From Mesorhizobium kowhaii (GTDB lineage: Bacteria > Pseudomonadota > Alphaproteobacteria > Rhizobiales > Rhizobiaceae): DNA of 64,000 bases. Of the stretch, positions 38,221 to 47,073 are shown piece by piece (within the stretch, counting starts at the first letter, position 1; each line of letters begins with the position of its first letter). The position numbers were made by a program, and so were the translations under genes. Location: positions 248,001 through 312,000 of the forward strand of contig NZ_MZXV01000013.1 of NCBI RefSeq assembly GCF_003253745.1, in the 5' to 3' direction. The notes under the pieces are model-generated. The model saw only the letters and a program-made list of their open reading frames with translations. It had not been told where the DNA came from and did no database searches.

Positions 38221-39165
38221 TCATGGTGCCGCAGCCGGCCGAATTGAAGCGATACCTGGGGGCCGAAACGCGCCGAGAATGGTTCCGACCGTTGCAGCTG
38301 AGAGCACGAGATGCAGGACGTCGAACGGCCATGCGAGTCCGAAATGCATCAGCATAAGGTTTAAGAAGGAAGGTGACGCACCATCCGCGGGAATTAGGAT
38401 CAAGCCTCCGGCCAGGACCAGCCCATATTTGAGTATGGCGACTATTGCGAGAACGATGAACATTATGGCGACGAAACGCAGATGATTGCCGTCGAGCGCA
38501 CGCCAGCATCCGATCGGATCAAACGATCCCGTCCAGAGGAAATCGCCGACAAAGAGATATGTCCAGACAAGTACGAAACCACCCGCGAACACGTTGAAGA
38601 CTCCCATCGCCGACGTCCAAGGCGCGACGTCCTCAGGGCTGAGCGGTAGGTCACGTGTGGCCAGCAGGCCGGCAACAAGCAGTCTGTGCTCGCCGGCGAC
38701 CGCAAAGCCGCAAAGAAGCTGGATGGCCGCGAGAAGCAACGCAGCCAGAAGAATCCGCTGGCCGAGCTCAAAGCGCAGGCCCGGGATCGCGAAGCGCTTA
38801 ACACTTTCAATGCCGCGCCGAACAACGACACGGCCGTGCTCGGGCGCGTTTGCCATGCGGTCCAGAACGAACGCAAAGACCATCGCCGAAAACGGCGCGG
38901 CAACAATCGCGGAAAGCCAAGTCGTGGGATCAAAGCCTCGCGATAGAAGCCAGGTGGGCGCCTGCCCCGGATCGGCAAAAAGAATAAGAGCAAGCACCGC
39001 CAGACAGAGCGTCGTCAGAAAGCAGGGAAACCAGGCGGCCACGAAAAGTGGCCAGGCATTCGCACGGCAATAGTCGAACACCCTCGCAACGGTCTTGCTG
39101 ATGCGCAAGACGCGACGCTTCGGCGATACGGCAGGCAACTCCTCCAGCGTAGAAATCGGCGTCAA
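38221..39165 (-). CDS. Multi-pass membrane protein of unknown function
   Basis: 314 residues with at least six membrane helices, such as NAWPLFVAAWFPCFLTTLCL, ILLAALLLAAIQLLCGFAVA and FVAIMFIVLAIVAILKYGLV. No recognised family, no catalytic motif. Slightly less GC-rich than its neighbours. Flanked by gene-free stretches on both sides (197 and 411 bases), so it may be a recent arrival or an orphan. Confidence 0.7.
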   Translation of the reverse strand: MTPISTLEELPAVSPKRRVLRISKTVARVFDYCRANAWPLFVAAWFPCFLTTLCLAVLALILFADPGQAPTWLLSRGFDPTTWLSAIVAAPFSAMVFAFVLDRMANAPEHGRVVVRRGIESVKRFAIPGLRFELGQRILLAALLLAAIQLLCGFAVAGEHRLLVAGLLATRDLPLSPEDVAPWTSAMGVFNVFAGGFVLVWTYLFVGDFLWTGSFDPIGCWRALDGNHLRFVAIMFIVLAIVAILKYGLVLAGGLILIPADGASPSFLNLMLMHFGLAWPFDVLHLVLSAATVGTILGAFRPPGIASIRPAAAP

Positions 39166-39576
39166 TCCCGCAGGGAACTACACACGCAGAATAATGCACC
39201 GCAAGGAACTGTCGCACAAGCTCTCGCAAGGAGCGCGCTCGCAGGGGTCAAAGCTCGCCGGCGCAGGATCTCCGGTGCATCTCAACAACTTCACGCGGAA
39301 GACTTGTCCAAGGGCATTGGCAAGTTGTCGAAGTTCCGGATTTCCTGAGAGAAATGCACGAATGGGCGGCATTGAAGAGGCCACACAACTGCCACCGATC
39401 CGCATCGCCGAGGGCTGACGCCAGTTTACAATACATCCAGCTGAGGCCGGTTTGCCATTGGCGGCCTCTTGCGCTTCCGCTGCTCACATACCCAGAAGTA
39501 TGCTCCGCTCTGGTTCTCGGAGCCCACCATTCTCAACTCGGCCTGACCTGGATCCATTCTAAGCCCGCGATATTTC
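39166..39576. other. Gene-free stretch with a possible hairpin
   Basis: 411 bases between the membrane protein and the glycosyltransferase. No reliable ORF was found. A GAGGCCG / CGGCCTC pair (39443-39449 and 39462-39468) with a 12-base loop may terminate the glycosyltransferase gene on the minus strand. Otherwise unremarkable. Confidence 0.3.
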
Positions 39577-40599
39577 TTAGGCCGCCAGCTTCCCCGTCGT
39601 GCCAAGTGCTTCCTCGACCGTGTCGAGAAACATTTCGGCGCAGGCTTTCCAACTGTAGCGCATGGCGCGGTCGCGCGCCTCGGCGCGGTCGACGTTGAGG
39701 GCGGCGAGCGCCGCCTCGCGCAGGTCGGTCGACACCGCGCCGCCAAAGCCGTCGCCGACGATGTCGATCGGCCCTGTTACCGGATAGGCGGCGACCGGCG
39801 TGCCGCTGGCCAGCGCCTCGATGATGACGTTGCCGAACGTGTCGGTGCGGCTGGGGAAGACGAAGACGTCGGCCGAGGCGTAGATCTCAGCCAGTTCGTC
39901 ATTGGGACGATGGCCGAGGAAATGCGCTTGCGGGTATTTCGCCTTCAGCTTGGCCAGTTCCGGACCCTCGCCGACGACCACCTTGCTGCCGGGCAGATCG
40001 AGGTCGAGAAAGGCCGAGAGGTTCTTTTCGATGGCGACACGGCCGACGCAGAGGAAGATCGGTCCCGGGAAGCCGAGATCCTTCTTTTTGTCCGGCCGGA
40101 AATGGTCGGTGTCGACGCCACGCGTCCAAGGCTTGAGCTTGTTGAAGCCACGCGCCGCAAGATCGTCGGCGAGCGACTGCGTGGCGACCAGCGTGCCCTG
40201 GCCGGAATTGTGGAAATCGCGCAGCCAGCGATAGGCCCAGCTTTCCGGCACCGGCAGGCGGGCGCTCAGATATTCGGGAAAGCGGGTGTGATAGCTGGTG
40301 GTGAACGGCCGGCCGGCATTGCGGCAATAGCGCCGCGCCATGATGCCCAGCGGTCCCTCGGTGACGATGTGGATGTGGTCCGCCTTGCCGGCTTCGATCA
40401 GGCGCGCGACATGGCCGGGCGTGGTCAGCGCCAGCCGGATGTCGGGGTAGGTCGGCAAGGGCAGCGTGCGAAAGATGTTGGGCGTCAGGAAATCCACCGC
40501 GACATCGAAGGATTTCAGCGTTTCGGTCAGCCGTTCCAGCGTGTGGACGACGCCATTGACCTGTGGGCGCCAGGCGTCGGTGACCATCAATATGCGCAT
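39577..40599 (-). CDS. GT4-type glycosyltransferase
   Basis: 340 residues. N-terminal motif VTDAWRPQVNGVVHTLERL and the C-terminal donor site VVGEGPELAKLKAKYPQAHF, followed by EIYASADVFVFPSRTDTFGN with the conserved E of GNVIIEALASG. These GT-B enzymes use an activated sugar (often GDP-mannose, UDP-glucose or UDP-glucuronate) to extend a glycolipid or polysaccharide; in Rhizobiales such genes can make glycolipids under phosphate limitation. Substrate not decided. Confidence 0.88.
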   Translation of the reverse strand: MRILMVTDAWRPQVNGVVHTLERLTETLKSFDVAVDFLTPNIFRTLPLPTYPDIRLALTTPGHVARLIEAGKADHIHIVTEGPLGIMARRYCRNAGRPFTTSYHTRFPEYLSARLPVPESWAYRWLRDFHNSGQGTLVATQSLADDLAARGFNKLKPWTRGVDTDHFRPDKKKDLGFPGPIFLCVGRVAIEKNLSAFLDLDLPGSKVVVGEGPELAKLKAKYPQAHFLGHRPNDELAEIYASADVFVFPSRTDTFGNVIIEALASGTPVAAYPVTGPIDIVGDGFGGAVSTDLREAALAALNVDRAEARDRAMRYSWKACAEMFLDTVEEALGTTGKLAA

Positions 40600-40807
40600 G
40601 GCGGCCCTTTGCTCGAAAGGTCGACGGTTGCCTTGAGACGATGCCTAAGCGGCGACCAGCTTGCTGCTCTCGCTTCGCTCCGGCGCGCCCGGGCGGGCAC
40701 GGGATCGAAGTGAGGCGGCAAGGCCGAATCAATGGAGGTCGCGCGCTTCATGCGCGCTCTTCACCATGGTTTCATGACGGGCGGATGAAGCCCCTCTCGT
40801 CCGCCGA

Positions 40808-42220
40808 TCAGGCCGGAACCTTGATGACGGCGCGCAGGCCACCGAGCGGGCTGTCATCGAGGGTGATGTCGCCGCCATGGCTGCGGGCGATATCGCGGGC
40901 AATCGACAGGCCGAGCCCGGTGCCGCTTGCATCGAGGTTGCGAGCCTCGTCGAGCCGCACGAAGGGCTTGAATACGTCTTCGCGCCTGTCGGCTGGAATA
41001 CCCGGGCCATCGTCGTCGATGGTGACCAGCAGCGAGCCGCGGCCATGGGTGGCGTTGACCTCCACCGTCTTGGCATAGCGGAAGGCGTTGCCGATGACGT
41101 TGGATAGTAGCCGGGCAAAAGCGTTCGGCCGCACATGCACATCAGGGTCGCCAACAAGCGTCGTCGACAGTTTGCGCTTGCGCAGTCCGGCTTCCTCGTC
41201 GAGCTTCTGGAAATAGGCGTCGAGATCGAACCGTCCGGCATCCTCGGAAGCCTCGCCGCGGGCAAAGGCGAGGTAGCCTTCGAGCATCGACTGCATGTCG
41301 TCGATGTCCTGGTCGAGCGCCGCCTTGGTCTCGGCCTTACCGCCGGCCAGAGCCAGTTGCAGCTTGAAGCGGGTGAGAATGGTTCGCAGGTCATGGCTGA
41401 CGCCGGTCAGCATGGCTGTGCGTTGCTCGATCTGGCGTTCGATGCGCTCGCGCATCTGGATGAAGGCAAAGCCGGCGCGGCGAACCTCCTCGGCCCCGCG
41501 CGGCCGGAAATCGCGCGGCATCGGCCGGCCCTTGCCGAAGCTTTCGGCGGCTTCGGCGAGCGTCAGGATCGGCCGGATCTGGTTGCGCAGGAAGGGGATG
41601 GCGATCATCAGGAGCACCAGCGAGGTGCCGACCATCCAGATCAGGAAGATGTGGGTGTTCGAGGCATAGGCCTGGCTGCGGCGCACGAAGACGCGCAGCA
41701 CCCTGTTCTCAAGCTGGACGCGCACCTCGACGATGTTGGAATTGCCGACCGTGTCGATCCAGAACGGGCGGTTGATCTGGCGGGTGATTTCGGCCGAGAG
41801 AACGTCGTCGAGGATCGAGAAGAAGGGTTTGGGACCCGGCGCGGGCAGCGGGTCGGGCGGCAAGAGGTCGACCTTCAGCTGCATGCGGTCCTGGGCGATG
41901 CGGATGATGTTGGCGTAGTCGGTGTCGTGCGGATAGGTCTCGATCATGTCGATGATGGCGGCGATGTCGCGCACGGTGGCCTGCGACAGACGCTGCGTTA
42001 CGGTTGCCCAATGGCGTTCCATGAAGACGAAGGCGACGACCGATTGCAGCAGGATCATCGGAGCGATGACGATGATCAGCGAGCGGGCATAGAGCCGCTT
42101 CGGCATATAGAGCGAAACAAGGCGCCAGAACCGGTTCCAGGCACGCGGCACCGCCTTCAGCGTGCGCGCGGCGCGTGCGCTCAAGCCATTGCCCGGCTGT
42201 TGCAGTTCCGTGGTTGCCAT
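40808..42220 (-). CDS. EnvZ-type sensor histidine kinase
   Basis: 470 residues. Two membrane helices (about 45-70 and 190-210) enclose a periplasmic sensor domain of about 115 residues; HAMP follows. The H-box GVSHDLRTILTRFKLQL carries the phospho-accepting histidine; N-box NVIGNAFRYA, G1 DDDGPGIP and G2 GTGLGLSIA are complete. Downstream of the OmpR-type regulator by 49 bases and in the same orientation. Confidence 0.93.
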   Translation of the reverse strand: MATTELQQPGNGLSARAARTLKAVPRAWNRFWRLVSLYMPKRLYARSLIIVIAPMILLQSVVAFVFMERHWATVTQRLSQATVRDIAAIIDMIETYPHDTDYANIIRIAQDRMQLKVDLLPPDPLPAPGPKPFFSILDDVLSAEITRQINRPFWIDTVGNSNIVEVRVQLENRVLRVFVRRSQAYASNTHIFLIWMVGTSLVLLMIAIPFLRNQIRPILTLAEAAESFGKGRPMPRDFRPRGAEEVRRAGFAFIQMRERIERQIEQRTAMLTGVSHDLRTILTRFKLQLALAGGKAETKAALDQDIDDMQSMLEGYLAFARGEASEDAGRFDLDAYFQKLDEEAGLRKRKLSTTLVGDPDVHVRPNAFARLLSNVIGNAFRYAKTVEVNATHGRGSLLVTIDDDGPGIPADRREDVFKPFVRLDEARNLDASGTGLGLSIARDIARSHGGDITLDDSPLGGLRAVIKVPA

Positions 42221-42269
42221 TCGCTCTTTTCGCTTGCCCGCAACCGTTCAGCCGGCCGCAGGCGGCATT

Positions 42270-42989
42270 CTATTCCACGCTGAGGCGATACCCAATACCG
42301 CGTACGGTCTGCAACCAGACCGGATTGGACGGATCGCGCTCGATCTTGCGGCGCAGCCGGTTGATCTGGACGTCGATGGTGCGCTCGCCGACTTCCGAAT
42401 CGTCGCCGACAAGCTCGTGGCGGGGTATCGTCTCACCTGCCCGCGCGGCGAAGATCGCCAGGATCTCCTGCTCGCGGTCAGTCAGCTTCAGTGCCTCGCC
42501 GCCGCGCTTCAATTCGCGCCTGGCGATCTGGAACGTGTAGGGGCCGAAGACCAGCTGCTCGACCTTGGGCGTTGTCGTCGGGCCGCCGCGGCGCAGGATG
42601 TTGTTGATGCGCAGGATCAGCTCGCGCGGATCGAAAGGTTTCGGCAGATAGTCGTCTGCGCCGGCCTCGAGCCCGCTGATGCGGCTGTCGGTTTCCGACA
42701 GCGCCGTCAGCATCAGGATCGGCACGTTCTTTTCGGCGCGCAGCGACTTGGTTAGGTCGACGCCCGTTTCACCGGGCATCATCACGTCGAGGATCAGAAG
42801 ATCGAAGTCGAGGCCGGCAAGCTTGCGCCTGGCTTCGCCGGCATTGCCGGCGACGGTGACGCGAAAGCCGTTTTCGGTCAGATACTGCTTGAGAAGATTG
42901 CGGATGCGGGTGTCGTCGTCGACGACAAGCAAGTGCGGCGCGTCGTCGTCCGGTGCGGCCGCGTGATCGACCCTTTCAGTGCTCTCCAT
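42270..42989 (-). CDS. OmpR-family response regulator (PetR/OmpR-like)
   Basis: 239 residues from the ATG at 42987-42989. Receiver domain with the phosphorylated Asp68 (LLILDVMMPGETG) and the K of LPKPFDPREL; winged-helix output domain with ELVGDDSEVGERTIDVQINR and LRRKIERDP. Overlaps the upstream MarR gene by 14 bases. The MarR-then-OmpR gene order matches petP-petR of Rhodobacter, which controls cytochrome bc1 expression; petABC lies 31 kb away in this window. Confidence 0.92.
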   Translation of the reverse strand: MESTERVDHAAAPDDDAPHLLVVDDDTRIRNLLKQYLTENGFRVTVAGNAGEARRKLAGLDFDLLILDVMMPGETGVDLTKSLRAEKNVPILMLTALSETDSRISGLEAGADDYLPKPFDPRELILRINNILRRGGPTTTPKVEQLVFGPYTFQIARRELKRGGEALKLTDREQEILAIFAARAGETIPRHELVGDDSEVGERTIDVQINRLRRKIERDPSNPVWLQTVRGIGYRLSVE

Positions 42990-43509
42990 GGCTTTTCCCT
43001 GACATTTTTGCGGACCCAACGTCGATCTGCGCTCTTAGTTCCGGATTGACCATCGCTTCGAGGAACCGTTCAACCAGGGTCCGTTCGGTTATCCCGGAAT
43101 CTCCCAATGCAGCATGGATGCGGCGCGACTGTGGCCGCGCCAGCGCCAGCGCCAGCGCGCGGCCCTTGGCTGTCGGATAGAGCTCGCGCTGGCGGCGGTC
43201 GCGCGGACCTTGCAACTGCACAACATGATCGGTGTCGATCAATTGCTTGAGCACCCGCGCCAGGCTCTGTTTGGTGATCTTCAGCACGTCGAGCAGTTCG
43301 GCAACCGTCAGGCCCGGCCTGCGGTTGACGAAATGCAGCACCCGGTGGTGGGCGCGGCCGAAGCCGTAATCGGCCAGGATCTGATCCGGATCGGAGGTGA
43401 AGTCGCGATAGGCGAAGAAGAGCAGCTCGATGATGGCGAAGTCGATGCCGTCCTCGTCGGTGATCGCCGTCCTGATCGGTTTCCCGGCTGCGTGGCTTCG
43501 ATCCGTCAT
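42976..43509 (-). CDS. MarR-family regulator (PetP-like)
   Basis: 177 residues from the ATG at 43507-43509 (preceded by GGAGAAA). Winged helix: HHRVLHFVNRRPGLTVAELL, then TKQSLARVLKQLIDTDHVVQ and QGPRDRRQRELYPTAKG. Its 3' end overlaps the regulator gene by 14 bases. Position before an OmpR-type regulator resembles Rhodobacter petP. Divergent from the aminotransferase gene. Confidence 0.85.
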   Translation of the reverse strand: MTDRSHAAGKPIRTAITDEDGIDFAIIELLFFAYRDFTSDPDQILADYGFGRAHHRVLHFVNRRPGLTVAELLDVLKITKQSLARVLKQLIDTDHVVQLQGPRDRRQRELYPTAKGRALALALARPQSRRIHAALGDSGITERTLVERFLEAMVNPELRAQIDVGSAKMSGKSHGEH

Positions 43510-43757
43510 CTTTTCTCCGCTTGAAAGAGAGATTATGTCAGTACTATTGACGTAATTTCCCTGCAATGGTAATTTTTGACAAGCTTTTGGGCGGATTGCG
43601 AACGAAAAGGCAAGAGAGGCCGGTTTTTCCGGAACTTCCTGAGTTTGCCAGAGCGCAATTATCCGCCTACGCTCCAGCATAAAGACCGCTTTGCGCGGCC
43701 GACACGAAACACACAACGATACAACACTATGCGGGCTGCCGCCCGCGGGAGGTTACC

Positions 43758-44651
43758 ATGGCATCCGTTCCCTTCGATCAACTGGACGGCTTCATCTGGA
43801 TGAATGGCGCGTTCGTCCAATGGGGTGACGCCAAGATCCACGTGCTGACCCATGGCCTGCACTACGCCAGCGCCGTCTTCGAGGGCGAGCGCGCCTATGG
43901 CGGCGAGATCTTCAAGCTTAACGAACACACCGAGCGCCTGCATGAATCGGCGCGCCTGCTTGGCTTCAAGATTCCCTATTCGGTGGCCGAGCTCAACGAT
44001 GCTTCCACCACGCTTTTGACGAAGCAGGGTTTCCAGGACGCCTATGTCCGGCCGATCGCCTGGCGTGGCAGCGAACAGATGGGCGTTTCGGCGCAGAACA
44101 ACCGTATCAACTGCGCCATCGCCATCTGGCAGTGGCCGAGCTACTTCGATCCGGCGCAGAAGCTGAAGGGCATCCGCCTCGACGTTGCGGAATGGCGCCG
44201 GCCCGACCCGCGCACGGCGCCGTCCAAGTCGAAGGCCGCCGGCCTCTACATGATCTGTACCATGTCCAAGCACGCCGCCGAGGCCAAGGGCTATGCCGAT
44301 GCCATGATGCTCGACTGGCGTGGCCAGGTTGCCGAAGCGACCGGCGCCAACATCTTCTTCGTCAAGGACGGCAAGATCCACACGCCCAAGCCCGATTGCT
44401 TCCTCGACGGCATCACCCGCCGCACGGTCATTGGCCTGGCCAAGGATCGCGGTCTGGAGGTAATCGAACGCGCAATCATGCCGGAAGAACTCGAGGGCTT
44501 CGAGCAGTGCTTCCTGACCGGGACCGCGGCGGAAGTGACGCCGGTTTCGGAGATCGGATCTTACCGATTCGAGGTCGGCGAAATCGCCAAGAACCTTATG
44601 AACGACTATTCTGCGGCGGTTCAGCCCAAGCACGCGATCGCGGCAGAATAA
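43758..44651 (+). CDS. ilvE: Branched-chain amino acid aminotransferase
   Basis: 297 residues, class IV PLP fold. GGGAGGTTACC precedes the ATG at 43758. Motifs: HGLHYASAVFEGERAYGGEI, the PLP-lysine region APSKSKAAGLYMICTMSKHA, and EATGANIFFVKDGKIHTP with TGTAAEVTPVSEI. The enzyme interconverts Leu, Ile, Val and their keto acids. Followed by a terminator. Confidence 0.94.
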   Translation: MASVPFDQLDGFIWMNGAFVQWGDAKIHVLTHGLHYASAVFEGERAYGGEIFKLNEHTERLHESARLLGFKIPYSVAELNDASTTLLTKQGFQDAYVRPIAWRGSEQMGVSAQNNRINCAIAIWQWPSYFDPAQKLKGIRLDVAEWRRPDPRTAPSKSKAAGLYMICTMSKHAAEAKGYADAMMLDWRGQVAEATGANIFFVKDGKIHTPKPDCFLDGITRRTVIGLAKDRGLEVIERAIMPEELEGFEQCFLTGTAAEVTPVSEIGSYRFEVGEIAKNLMNDYSAAVQPKHAIAAE

Positions 44652-44677
44652 CGAAAGTCACAGCTTTTCCAGCAAGC

Positions 44678-44706
44678 AGGGGCGGTTTTAGGGTCGCCCC
44701 TTTTAT
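44678..44706 (+). terminator. Rho-independent terminator after ilvE
   Basis: GGGGCG, loop GTTTTAGGGT, CGCCCC followed by TTTTATTT. 27 bases after the ilvE stop. Confidence 0.8.
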
Positions 44707-44796
44707 TTAAGCGTTTCTGCATTTGACTTTCGTCCAATTCAGCGTCTCATGATGGTGTCGGCCCGGGAGGCTGGCAGCTATGGAGGGACTAATCAT

Positions 44797-45114
44797 ATGG
44801 ACATGAACACGCTTCTTCCGATCATCATACAGGTGATTGCAGGTGTCATCGGTGGTCAGGCGGTCGGTGCGGCGCTCAAGACGGCGGCGATGGGTCAGCT
44901 TCCCAAAATCCTGGGTGGCGCCATTGGCGGCGTCGGCGGTGCGGCGATCCTCGGCAGCCTGCTTGGTGGTGGCGCGGTCGATCCGGCGGCTGCGGCAGCA
45001 GCAACGAGCGGTCTCGGCAGCGCGCTGAACCTCAACAACATCGTCGGCGGCGCCGGCGGCGGCGCGATCCTGACCGGCATTCTCGGCGCGGTCATGGGCG
45101 CCATGAAGAAGTAA
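44797..45114 (+). CDS. Glycine/alanine-rich hydrophobic small protein (105 aa)
   Basis: GGAGGGA at 44782-44788 precedes the ATG at 44797. The first 25 residues (MDMNTLLPIIIQVIAGVIGG) are hydrophobic and the rest is a run of glycine-zipper-like stretches (GGAIGGVGGAAILGSLLGGG and GGAGGGAILTGILGAVMGAM) with little charge. Such sequences form tightly packed membrane helices or coats. I do not recognise a named family. A terminator follows (45140-45157). Confidence 0.75.
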   Translation: MDMNTLLPIIIQVIAGVIGGQAVGAALKTAAMGQLPKILGGAIGGVGGAAILGSLLGGGAVDPAAAAAATSGLGSALNLNNIVGGAGGGAILTGILGAVMGAMKK

Positions 45115-45139
45115 GCCATTCGGTCTAGGCGTTTTGATT

Positions 45140-45166
45140 GGGCGGCTTCGGCCGCCCATTTCTTTT
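45140..45166 (+). terminator. Rho-independent terminator after the glycine-rich protein
   Basis: GGGCGGC-TTCG-GCCGCCC (45140-45157) then ATTTCTTTTTTG. Confidence 0.88.
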
Positions 45167-45223
45167 TTGAGCTACTGACTGTCGTCTTTTCGAGGAGTGG
45201 ACGGCCTTCGCCCGCACTGTCTC

Positions 45224-45330
45224 TTAAAGCGCGTCGCGTCGAAACGGATTCATGCGACGCGCTTTAAGTCTTTGTTTGTATGCATGTCGTTGTCTCAAAA
45301 CCGGGGCCACTTTTGAGCGACATGCATTAG
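45224..45330. repeat. GCGCGTCGC-hairpin repeat family, copy 3
   Basis: Almost identical to copy 2 over its full length (TTAAAGCGCGTCGCG ... AGCGACATGCATTAG). Directly abuts a copy of the GCAATTCC element. Confidence 0.9.
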
Positions 45331-45335
45331 TTGAC

Positions 45336-45404
45336 GCAATTCCCTAAGGGAAAGCGCTACGCGCTTTTCCCGGGAAAACCGTTTCACACTTTTCCTGGAA
45401 TTGC
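45336..45404. repeat. GCAATTCC / GGAATTGC element, copy 2
   Basis: 69 bases; GCAATTCCCTAAGGGAAAG and the GCGCTTTTCCCGGGAAAACCG core as in copy 1, ending TTTTCCTGGAATTGC. Lies six bases after the repeat copy at 45224-45330 and 33 bases before the MBL gene. Confidence 0.88.
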
Positions 45405-45437
45405 TCTACATCACGCTGGAATAGCGAAAGGACAATC

Positions 45438-46076
45438 ATGGGTCAGCTCAATGCCGGCATCGTGCCGGTCACACCGTTCCAGCAGAATTGCACCATCCTG
45501 TTCGACATGGACGACAAGCATGGTGTCGTCGTCGATCCGGGCGGCGACATTGACAAGGTGCTGGCGGTGCTGAAGGACAATGCGATATCCGCGGGGGCGA
45601 TCTGGCTAACGCATGGCCATATCGATCATGCCGGCGGCGCCATGGAGTTGAAGGAGGCGCTCGGCATCGACATCATCGGCCCGCATGAGGCCGACAAGTC
45701 GTTGCTCGACAATCTGGAAAACCAGGGCAGGCGTTACGGCATCGCCGGCGCGCGCAACTGTGTGCCCGACCGGTTCCTCACCGAAGGCGACACCGTGTCG
45801 TTCGGCTCGCATGTGTTCGAGGTGTTGCATTGCCCCGGCCACGCGCCTGGCCATGTCGTCTACTACAACCGCGCGGCCAAGTTCGCCCATGTCGGCGACG
45901 TGCTGTTTCGTGGCTCGGTCGGCCGCACCGACCTGCCGGGCGGCGACCACGCGGCGCTGATCGCCTCGATCAAGGATAAGCTCCTGCCGCTCGGCGACGA
46001 CATCGGCTTTGTCTGCGGCCACGGTCCCGGCGGACGCTTCGGCGAGGAGCGCCGGACCAACCCCTTTCTGACTTAA
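45438..46076 (+). CDS. MBL-fold metallo-hydrolase (glyoxalase II-like)
   Basis: 212 residues. The metal-binding motif HxHxDH is present as LTHGHIDHAGG near residue 58, and downstream HCPGHAPGHVVY, VGDVLFRGSVGRTD and CGHGPGG supply the other ligands. The family hydrolyses thioesters such as S-lactoylglutathione; other MBL hydrolase roles remain possible. AAAGGA precedes the ATG. Confidence 0.9.
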   Translation: MGQLNAGIVPVTPFQQNCTILFDMDDKHGVVVDPGGDIDKVLAVLKDNAISAGAIWLTHGHIDHAGGAMELKEALGIDIIGPHEADKSLLDNLENQGRRYGIAGARNCVPDRFLTEGDTVSFGSHVFEVLHCPGHAPGHVVYYNRAAKFAHVGDVLFRGSVGRTDLPGGDHAALIASIKDKLLPLGDDIGFVCGHGPGGRFGEERRTNPFLT

Positions 46077-46096
46077 GGGCGCCTGTGTTGCAGCCA

Positions 46097-46155
46097 ATCC
46101 CTTCTCCCCGTACTTCACGGGGAGAAGGTGCCGGCAGGCGGATGAGGGGCAGCGC
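46097..46155. repeat. RIME-like repeat, partial copy 3
   Basis: CCCTTCTCCCCGTACTTCACG pairs with GGGGAGAAGG; followed by GGCGGATGAGGGGCAGCGCC. One arm plus the centre only. Confidence 0.7.
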
Positions 46156-46193
46156 CGACCTCAAGAGAAATCTTGGACGTCAAGCCCAACAAC

Positions 46194-46225
46194 AAAAAGC
46201 GCTGGCCTCGCGGTCAGCGCTTTTT
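46194..46225. terminator. Bidirectional terminator between MBL and BA14K genes
   Basis: AAAAAGCGCTG-GCCTCGCGG-TCAGCGCTTTTT. 11-12-bp stem with A and T tracts at both ends, between convergent genes. Confidence 0.88.
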
Positions 46226-46250
46226 GTTTGGGGCAGGGAAGCCCTTGATC

Positions 46251-46673
46251 TTAGTTCGCCGTGCAGAAATGCTGTTCGCCGTCATTGCCGGTGAACGTGC
46301 CGGTGCGGGAGTTGAAGGTACGGTAGCGGTCCGAGCAATAGTCATACCAGCCACGCGTCCACGGCTCGGCGTAGCCTTCATTGTAGACAACCCTCGGCTC
46401 CGCATAGTAGCGGCGGACCGGTGCCGGGCGCACCACTACGTCGCGATCGTAGTAACCGTCATCGTAATAATCGTCTGGGGGCGGCCGGTCATTGGCCAAC
46501 GCGCCACCGATCAGCGCGCCGGCGGCAAGGCCGAGCACGCCGGCGGCAATCGCGTCGCCGTCGCCGTGATGGCCGTGATGGCGCCAGTCACCCGCGTTGG
46601 CGGCGGGCAGGGTCATGAGTGTGGTGGCGACCACGGCAGCGGACAGGACGGCGGTCTTGAAAATTCGGTTCAT
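46251..46673 (-). CDS. BA14K-like exported protein
   Basis: 140 residues with a signal peptide (MNRIFKTAVLSAAVVATTLM, cleaved near AANA). A short Gly/Ala-rich hydrophobic stretch (about 40-62), an Asp/Tyr-rich linker, and the C-terminal WYDYCSDRYRTFNSRTGTFT with a final HFC. The pattern matches the BA14K lectin-like immunoreactive proteins of Brucella and relatives. Periplasmic or surface located. Confidence 0.85.
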   Translation of the reverse strand: MNRIFKTAVLSAAVVATTLMTLPAANAGDWRHHGHHGDGDAIAAGVLGLAAGALIGGALANDRPPPDDYYDDGYYDRDVVVRPAPVRRYYAEPRVVYNEGYAEPWTRGWYDYCSDRYRTFNSRTGTFTGNDGEQHFCTAN

Positions 46674-46860
46674 GTCGGTCTCCTTCGTAACCGGCCCGTG
46701 CAGTTTCGGGGGATGCGGTCCGGCTTTACCAAAGACTAATATGCGACCGTGGCTGAATGGGGGCTGAACGGATTTCGACGCGTCAATATCAAAACAAGCG
46801 TCAAAGACCCCTCAAGGGAGCGGGGCTATCCAGCCGGCCCGCCGCCTGTCTGAAGCCGGC

Positions 46861-47073
46861 TCAGCCGACCGACAGGTTGACGGCCTTCGGGCCCTTGCCA
46901 CGCTTGTCCGGTTCCGTGTCGAAGGACACTTTCTGGCCATCCTCAAGACCAGGAAGACCCGACGCCTGCACGGCTGAAATATGGACGAAAACATCCTTCG
47001 CGCCATCATCGGGCGTGATGAAGCCGAAGCCTTTGGCATGGTTGAAGAATTTGACGGTGCCGGTCTGCGGCAT
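46861..47073 (-). CDS. Cold-shock-domain protein 1
   Basis: 70 residues from the ATG at 47071-47073 (AAAGGAGC upstream). RNP-1 [10 protein letters not shown] and RNP-2 VFVHIS motifs intact. Binds single-stranded nucleic acid. One of three related genes here (others at 47420 and 51548). Confidence 0.95.
   Translation of the reverse strand: MPQTGTVKFFNHAKGFGFITPDDGAKDVFVHISAVQASGLPGLEDGQKVSFDTEPDKRGKGPKAVNLSVG

Noticed and set aside
39426..39746. Minus-strand ORF ending RPPMANRPQLDVL
   Set aside because: Its first two thirds lie inside the glycosyltransferase gene in another frame. The rest has no start of its own.
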